From Ligustrum vulgare (Eukaryota; Streptophyta; Magnoliopsida; Lamiales; Oleaceae): 64,000 nt of DNA. The position numbers and the translations under genes are program-made. A model generated the notes under the pieces. The model did not search any database and was not told where the DNA came from. It saw nothing but the letters and a program-made list of their open reading frames with translations. Shown one piece after another: positions 57,935 to 64,000 of this stretch. The stretch is taken from positions 27,056,639-27,120,638 of the forward strand of contig OY743184.1 of NCBI GenBank assembly GCA_963555705.1. Direction: 5' to 3'. The number at the start of each line of letters is the position of its first letter. Positions within the stretch are counted from its first letter, which is position 1.

Positions 57935-58875
57935 TGATGTGATCCGGACCAGGCATCGAAGCGCGAAGTCGAGTCATCGGCAATATGATAGTGATCTACG
58001 TGCAAAACAGAGTAAGTTCCGTGTTGGGGTCGAGCCGAGAAGAGGGACGGATCGAGCAAAAGAAATTATTTATGCAGAAAGTCTATTACGGCCGTAAAAG
58101 AAGACCTTCACGGCCGTAACCCCTATATTCACGGCCCTAAATCTTACAATCACGACCGTAATCAATTAACGAGGAAAAAGGATGAATTTTGGCAGAACGA
58201 GGCTTACGGCCGTAAGCCTGGAAGTTACGGCCGTAACATGCAGACTGAAGGAATTTCACGGCCGTAAGCATTGATAAATTTAATCAGAAAGGCCTTTACG
58301 GCCGTAAGAGATTTCGTCACGGCCGTAAACAAGCAGCGCCAGATTTTTCGGAATTTTATAATTATTTTATTTCCTTTTAGTTTTTGGTTATTTTCCTATT
58401 TTAGAATTTTAGTCTAATTAGAATTCTATTTTGAGTAAATTAGATGCTAGGTTATTTTGCTTATTTATACGCTTTTTCAATTCATTGTAAAAACAGTTAA
58501 GTTGAGTTTGATTAATAAAATTTGTGAGAGGATTCTCCAAAATTGAGAGGTTGAGTTTATTCCCTTTTTCTTGAACTTATCAAAGATCCGATCTTTGTGG
58601 CGTTCTTCCAGCAAACTTATCAAATATTCGCAAGAATATTTGTGACGTTTCCGAATTCAAAACTTATCAAGGAAATTGACAAGTCCTTGTCCAATCTTGG
58701 TTCTTCAATCCGCATCGCCATAAATTGCGTCGTGATTGTCGGGTCAAGGTTTTACCGTCGTTTTATCCTTATTTTCGTTGTTTGTTCTTGTGTCAGTTCT
58801 GATTTAGATCTTTCCTAGATTTTAATTGTCGTTATTCCGCGTGTTCGATGAGATTCCCAGACCGGGATCTCATCA
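57935..58875 (+). repeat. Right LTR of the gypsy element (941 bp)
   Basis: It matches the left LTR closely (for example AAGCGCGAAG against AAGTGCGAAG). It lacks the segment around left-LTR site 8 and has a short deletion of GTGGCGTTCA-type text near 58690. It ends ACCGGGATCTCATCA directly before GACTC. Confidence 0.93.
58086..58328 (+). repeat. Nine-site palindrome array in the right LTR
   Basis: Site starts are 58086, 58108, 58129, 58150, 58204, 58225, 58256, 58296 and 58317. One site of the left array (its eighth) was removed by a deletion of about 32 bp. The remaining gaps are 22, 21, 21, 54, 21, 31, 40 and 21 bp, so the near-helical spacing is still kept. Confidence 0.92.
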
Positions 58876-59347
58876 GACTCGGTTACCTTTCGATTTTTGC
58901 ACCAAAATCCGCCCAGCTACCTCCATCCACGCATTGGCGCCACCATGCGACGGTGGCGTTGTCTCCGGATTTAATTTTTTTTTTTGGCTAGACAAATCAT
59001 ATAGTGAATTAAAAGATTGACGTGCTATTCCCGCTCCACCTTCTTGAACTCGTAAAGTTTAAGGTGGACTCGCCCCCACTAATTAGTTTAAATTATAATT
59101 GCATGTTTTTATGTGAATTTACGTGATTTATATGCTTAATTGCATGAGACGAGACAATAATATCTCTTATGAAATAAATTGAGAAACTTATGTTATGCAT
59201 GTCATAACTTATATGTTTTATTGCATGAGACAAGACAAGAAAGTTTCATTTGCATTCACTATGTGATGCTTATGATTAAGAAAGAGAATGTCACTGTATT
59301 ATTTGCATAATTACGTGTTCAATTATTTTGTAAATTAATTATTAACG

Positions 59348-59729
59348 ATGAGTCTACTGAGTATTTATTTGAAATGCTCACCCTATTATTTTAACAATTT
59401 TTGCAGATTTCGGAGACGGTGACGAATGATGGACAGTAATTACAAACCATTAATAGAAATAATTTTTAAAGTCATGCTTTAAGAACTCTGCTATTTAGAA
59501 TTTCATGTATTGCTCCAAATTATTTATTTAAATTTGGTATGAGTCTACTCAGTATTTATTTGAAATGCTCACCCTATTATTTTAACAATTTTTACAGATT
59601 TCGGAGATGGTGACGAATGATGGACAGTAATGACAAACCATTAATAGAAATTATTTTTAAAGTCATAGTTTAAGAACTCCGCTATTTAGAATTTCATATA
59701 TTGCTCCAAATTATTTATTTAAATTTGGG
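59348..59729 (+). repeat. 191-bp tandem duplication in LTR-like copy F
   Basis: ATGAGTCTACTSAGTATTTA begins both copies (59348 and 59539). The body includes GCAGATTTCGGAGACGGTGA (copy 2 has TACAGATTTCGGAGATGGTG). Copy A has only one unit at this place, so the duplication happened in copy F. Confidence 0.88.
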
Positions 59730-59861
59730 TTACCATTACAATTTTCAATAAATAAATGTGATGTTTGAAATTTAGTTATCTTCCGCAATAATTTTTTATT
59801 CAAAAGTTAGTTTTAAAGAACGAAATGGCATCCCGAATTTTACGGAATCCAGGGCGTTACA

Positions 59862-61030
59862 GCGTGGCCCGAATTCTAATAGCCAAGAACGCCACTTCAT
59901 CTTTTAAATCTAACTTTATTGCAAAAAATAAACTAAATTCTAAACATCATATTTAATTGTAAATTAGCAATGGGGACTTAAATCAAACAAATTTATTCAA
60001 AACAATTCGTAAAGTTCTAAATTTGAAATTCTTAAGTTTTGTAATGATAAAATAAATTATCAACTCATAAATCGTGACTTTTAAAAAAATATAGCTTCAT
60101 CTATTAATTTTCCATTTTCAAAATCTGCAAAAGCTGCTAAAAACGGAATGAGTATTTTGAAGAAATACTCAGTAGACTTATCACCAATAATTAATTTACA
60201 AAATAATTGAACACACAACTATGCAACTAATACAGTGATCACATCATTATAATCATAGGATCTTTAAAAATCATAGGGTGTGTGTAGTCTCTCTCATGCA
60301 TTTAAGTATTTAAGTTATGCATAACTGCATCATTATCTCAGGCATTAAAGCATTCAAGTCATGCATAATTACATCATTATAATTTTTATCTCATAAGAGA
60401 TATTCTTGTCTTATCTCATGCATCAAAGCATTTAAATCACCTAAAATTCACAAAATACATACAATTATAATTTAAACTAATTAGTGGGACCAGTCTACCT
60501 CAAATTCGCGAGTTTGAAAATAGAGTGAGAATATCACGTAAATCTTTTAAACATCCAAACGCCTCGTCTAGCCAATAAGAAAGTTGATTTAAAATGGTAT
60601 CTCAAGATTTAAAGTTTAAAATTGAATGATAAAGTTTGGGGACTAAATTAAAAGAATTTAAAAGTGTAAGGCTTGGTCTAAAATGGTAAGGTGTAAAGAT
60701 TTGGAACTTTGTGCAAATAATTGAAATTAGGGACTGAATTGACAAACTCAGAAATTTTTTGGCCAAATTAGATTTCAGCAGATATATTGGGTCATAATAA
60801 ACTATTTTTGAAAGTTTTGGACTTAAATAATGAAATTAAAATGAAAAAGGCTAAAATAGAATAACTTAAATCTATAGGGATTGAATTAACTACTTTTGAA
60901 AGACTGGGTTGACTCATTAGGATTAAAAGAAATTTAGGGATGAAGAACTCATTTTGGGAGTCAAGGGCTAAAATAAAACATTATTAAAACTCCAGGGACT
61001 GAATTAAAATACTCTTGAAAGCTGAAAGGG
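59862..61030 (-). mobile_element. LTR-like element copy G (partial)
   Basis: It is read inverted, with the 3' end abutting copy F. The reverse complement contains CTACTGAGTATTTCTTCAAA, GGCTAGACGAGGCG (60567-60579 inverted) and the CATGAGATAAGACAAGAATA word set of the family. Beyond 60570 lies the central segment (GGGACTAAATTAAAA-type text). No TGTAG end was found to the right, so the copy is truncated or fades into the next region. Confidence 0.55.
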
Positions 61031-63224
61031 GAAATTGTATAAATCTTATTACAATATTAAAGAAAGATAGTAGCAAGAAAAACTCCCGCCCAAGAATTTC
61101 TGAGATTCCCGCCTAACTATGTTCTCTTCAGCTTGAGGAAGCGTTCAAAGGACGCAACCCAACATTTCTCAGCAAAAACTCTCTCTCCCTCTCCTCCATC
61201 CAATATCGCAGCGAAAGCACCTCCTCCATCTCCCCTCTATCCAAAAATTCAGCGAAGCTTTCCGATAAGCTGCGGCAATCATCGATTGAGACGTGCATCC
61301 TCTCCGCTCAATGGAGGGTTATGATTTTACTGAAACTCAATGCCAAAGAATCCCTCGAATCTGAACTCAATCGATGTCCTCTCCGCTCTGTCCCATTTTG
61401 CCAAAGAAATCGCCTAATGCTCTAGATCATGCAGAATATCACAGTCGGAATAGGGGTGATTCGTCCTGGTTCTGGATCTGGGTCGGAGGAGATAATGTCA
61501 TATGCTTCTCAGAAATGAAAAGCTTTCTCCTCTCCTCTCTTCACTTCACTAATGGCACAAAAAGGTTGGTCTTGGGAGCCCATTAATCTATGTATTTGGT
61601 TATATATTGTGTGATTGAAGTGGGCTGTTTATTGATAAGATTCTTGGAATTTCAGGTTTGGTGGAGAAATTCTTGGCAATGGCAGTGGATGCAGCCATCG
61701 ACGACGCAGACAGCAGCACAACCTTTGCCTCTAGGGTTTTCCTTACAAAATATAAACCCAAATGTGTAACTTGGTTCAGATTGTTCGAAATGTTGGAGCT
61801 TCAACTCTCTGTTTATTTTGAAGTTGGAGATGAAAATCAACAGTGATCGAAGGATCTCAGATGCCACGGGTGAAACTAGGACCCCAATGACTTAAGGTAT
61901 ATGTCAAATTTGCTTAATTAGTTTCAGATTCGATTTGTAGTTCTAATTTATTTATTTTTTTCCCCTATGAATCAATACTATTGAAAATAGTATTCAGGAG
62001 GAAAAATAAGCTAAATCTTGATTATATGTTGAGTTGCTCATACTGTTTGTGCTCAAAATTGGTTCTTCAGAACTGTAAGTTTCTACAGAATGACAATGGT
62101 GTAGGGGGTGAGGGGGGATAAGGAACTCATAATCCAAGAATATTGGGGTTTTCCCCTTTGGAAAGTAAGTATTGTGCCCATATGGACTTCATCTTCTTGG
62201 AAATTTATTTTGAAGAGTCTGACACCCTTCAATTTCATGACTCAACCCTTATTCTCCATTCCAGATTCAAGGCAAAGATTATTATGGATGAATTTATGTA
62301 TTGTTAGACATATTTATGTTTTGATAAAGCTCACCATTTGTACTCATTTCAATGCAGGTTGGCATTTTTTAAAGCTGCCTTTGAGCAATTAAAGTATGTA
62401 TTTGTTATAAGAACAATGAACTTCCATTGATGTCACCATGTAACGAGAGTTTTTGCAGGTCCTATGTGATGAACCCTCCTACATCATGCACCGTTGGTAT
62501 TTTTCTTCCCCTTTTTATGCATTTATTTATTTTTTGTTTTAGTACTGCAAAGTTTTTTGATGTTGCAGCATTAGATCATTTTTTTGTGATAATTTTTCAT
62601 TTTCTAATAGTATATTAAACATTTTGAAATAGGATTTACTAGATAAGTAAAGCTATTTAATAGTTGTACAATTTATCATCTCAACTTTGAATTTTGAATT
62701 GAAATTTTAAAATCACGGAAGAAGGGAATTTTAGAATCCAACGGCTACAAACCTCTCACTCCCAGTCGAGACATTTTTCAAAGCTGCAATCTCTCTCAAG
62801 GACCAGGTATAATCAATATTAGATTTTAACTTATTAATACGGGTTAGTTCAGATGGATAAGAGATTATTTGCTCTGTATTTGTTGGTTTGGATTGTAAGT
62901 GTGAAATTCTTACAAAAATGTAATTAATTAACTTATTTTGGTTTGATACCTCATTTTATTTGGATCGCAGGAATTGTTTCATGTGTATGATGTTTTATGA
63001 GTTTGAATTATGAGTGTGAAATTGATGAAATATGTATGTATCTGGATTGATATGATGCCAGATGAAGTGAATTTGGTGGGGTATGTGTTTTGGGGGAGTT
63101 GCGATCAGATCTAGGAATTTGATGGGTTGATTTACTAGCTCGAAGTTTGGATTCTGTGGTTTTTTGTTTTTTTTTTGTTTTTCTGATGTTCTTTGTTTTT
63201 ACAAGGATCTACTATGCGTTTTAT
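61031..63224 (+). other. Unassigned region with exon-like pieces
   Basis: 61130-61590 is more GC-rich (CTCTCTCCCTCTCCTCCATC, GCAGCGAAAGC) and looks like a leader or first exon, but no long frame persists. Two consecutive pieces with good splice borders, 62358-62393 and 62459-62492, read in one frame as LAFFKAAFEQLK and SYVMNPPTSCT. A third at 62741-62806 reads TATNLSLPVETFFKAAISLK plus DQ before GTATAATC. I do not recognise the protein. These could be exons of a small gene or remains of one. Confidence 0.35.
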
Positions 63225-64000
63225 GGCAAATCAAGCATTGTTGCACAATGAGTGAGATGGGTCTGACGAGAAACGTTGTGGGTCTTTGTTTGTGATTTTC
63301 TACCGCCTTCAGGGATCGTTTGGACACCATTATCGAGCCAAACATAAGCTTTTTAAAATTATTTTGATCATCTTTTGAAGACATGCAATACTAGATGGTA
63401 TTAGATAGTATAATAGGACTACTAATATCCACTCCTTCGAGAAATTAGGAAGTGGCTGGAAATTAATATAAATGACAAGACCCTTTTTCTCTGGAAATCT
63501 TTACGTATGCCAATGTTTTAGAAATACAGATAAGCCTCCGTTTGGTAAACTATTTATATACATGTTTATAAAAAATACATTTCTCTTTAGCACCGCCTAG
63601 ATTAGATCGTATCATTTTTAATATTATTAGTTCTCTCAGTTTACCTTACCAAATGAGCTCTTAGAGTATCAGGGAGTTGAAAGAAAATGACATGTTGTTT
63701 CTATGGTGTTTTATTATTATTTTCAGGGAAAGCTATTCTCTGGGGCTGGCCGACCTCCAGTTTGGTGGTCAAGCAAGTAATATTAAAGGCCTTCAAATAG
63801 TTTTTGACAGTGGCAGTACATACAGTTACTTCAGTTCTCAAGCTTATAATGCCCTAATTTCTATGGTGAGGCCAAGCTGGTACAAGATTTCTCTGAATTT
63901 CTCTATCTGTATGACTCGGGCTAACTGTAATTTCCTTTTTTTCAGATGAATAAAGACATAAACGGGAAGTTAACTATTGCAGTCGAGGAAAAAAGCCTAA
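63225..64000 (+). pseudogene. Aspartic protease (nepenthesin/Asp1-type A1 family) fragment, cut by the window edge
   Basis: Three pieces are visible. At 63225-63295, GKSSIVAQ then, after a one-base deletion, SEMGLTRNVVGLCL and a stop corresponds to the SQL-x-x-GL-x-RNVVGHCLS segment of Asp1-like proteases. At 63727-63865, ESYSLGLADLQFGGQASNIK and then IVFDSGSTYSYFSSQAYNAL carries the second catalytic Asp (DSG). At 63946-64000, MNKDINGKLTIAVEEKSL follows with a good GT-AG junction. The upstream lobe with the first catalytic D-T-G was not found in the 2 kb before. The frameshift and stop in the first piece make it most likely a pseudogene, but the last two exons are clean and a live gene using other exons cannot be excluded. 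Confidence 0.7.
63534..63658. mobile_element. Tourist-like MITE between protease pieces
   Basis: The left end GCCTCCGTTTGGTAAAC and the inverted right end GCTCATTTGGTAAGGTAAAC match the family at 7851. The left flank is TAA and the right side is ambiguous. It lies in what would be an intron of the protease gene. Confidence 0.6.

Larger units (their letters stand above)
55237..58875 (+). mobile_element. Young non-autonomous Ty3/gypsy LTR retrotransposon (TSD GACTC)
   Basis: The two LTRs (55237-56207 and 57935-58875) start TGATGTGATCC and end GGGATCTCATCA. The whole is flanked by a perfect GACTC duplication (55232-55236 and 58876-58880). A tRNA-iMet primer-binding site follows the left LTR and a purine tract precedes the right one. 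The internal 1.7 kb codes only for a damaged short gag, a zinc knuckle and a protease piece. The gag core and all of reverse transcriptase, RNase H and integrase are missing. The LTRs differ by only a few substitutions and small deletions, so insertion was recent and must have used proteins from a complete relative. Confidence 0.95.
54843..59861 (+). mobile_element. LTR-like element copy F, interrupted by the 55-kb gypsy element
   Basis: Own sequence is 54843-55236 and 58876-59861. With the gypsy element removed, the text reads straight across the duplicated GACTC. The left part has the CCACCACACGG-type central segment. The right part, from GGCTAGACAAATC at 58986 to CAGGGCGTTACA at 59861, matches the 3' 0.7 kb of copy A closely. 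A 191-bp tandem duplication lies at 59348-59729. The 5' end is missing, replaced by the inverted LTR remnant. Confidence 0.65.

Noticed and set aside
57841..58059. Minus-strand open frame crossing the right LTR border
   Set aside because: It spans the polypurine tract and LTR boundary, so it cannot be a conserved gene.

Overview
This window is nuclear DNA of a flowering plant, most likely a eudicot. It is strongly AT-rich, its genes have GT-AG introns, and it carries a U6 snRNA gene with a plant-type promoter (USE plus TATA). It also holds a plant BET-type bromodomain gene and dense plant transposon families. The species cannot be named from the sequence alone. I see no prokaryotic, organellar or CRISPR features.

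Only three loci look intact. A four-exon ankyrin-repeat gene lies at 6417-9740 (+) and encodes 670 aa. A U6 spliceosomal RNA gene lies at 23536-23637 (+) with its own promoter. A seven-exon GTE/BET bromodomain gene lies at 38473-45077 (-) and encodes 650 aa. It keeps a clean reading frame although its largest intron (3.6 kb) holds a 2.9-kb LTR-like element. Decayed host-derived pieces are two acireductone dioxygenase (ARD) fragments (1.2 and 1.9 kb), a PEPKR1-like protein-kinase pseudogene (26.9-27.7 kb) and an aspartic-protease fragment running off the right edge (63.2-64.0 kb).

The rest is mostly transposons, many with ends and target-site duplications (TSDs) that can be read directly. There is a decayed hAT element with transposase remnants (16934-20247, TSD ACATTGAT). 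Several short hAT derivatives are present (5297-5707, 12406-12984, 20397-21281, 33909-34879). Two Mutator-like elements have 9-bp TSDs (15713-16496, 21972-23325), and small Tourist-like MITEs have TWA TSDs, some inside gene introns. A family of long TGTAG...TTACA LTR-like copies (A, B, D, E, F, G) recurs across the window. Copy B is interrupted by a solo LTR (C), and a SINE sits exactly on that junction, giving a three-layer insertion history.

The most striking structure is a short, young, internally deleted Ty3/gypsy element at 55237-58875 (TSD GACTC). Each LTR carries an array of a 12-bp palindrome-like site (consensus TYACGGCCGTAA), ten sites in the left LTR and nine in the right, spaced at near-integer multiples of the DNA helical repeat. 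Further observations are a four-hairpin array in solo LTR C, GTCACA-rich degenerate arrays at three loci, and ARD fragments beside and inside a hAT-like element.
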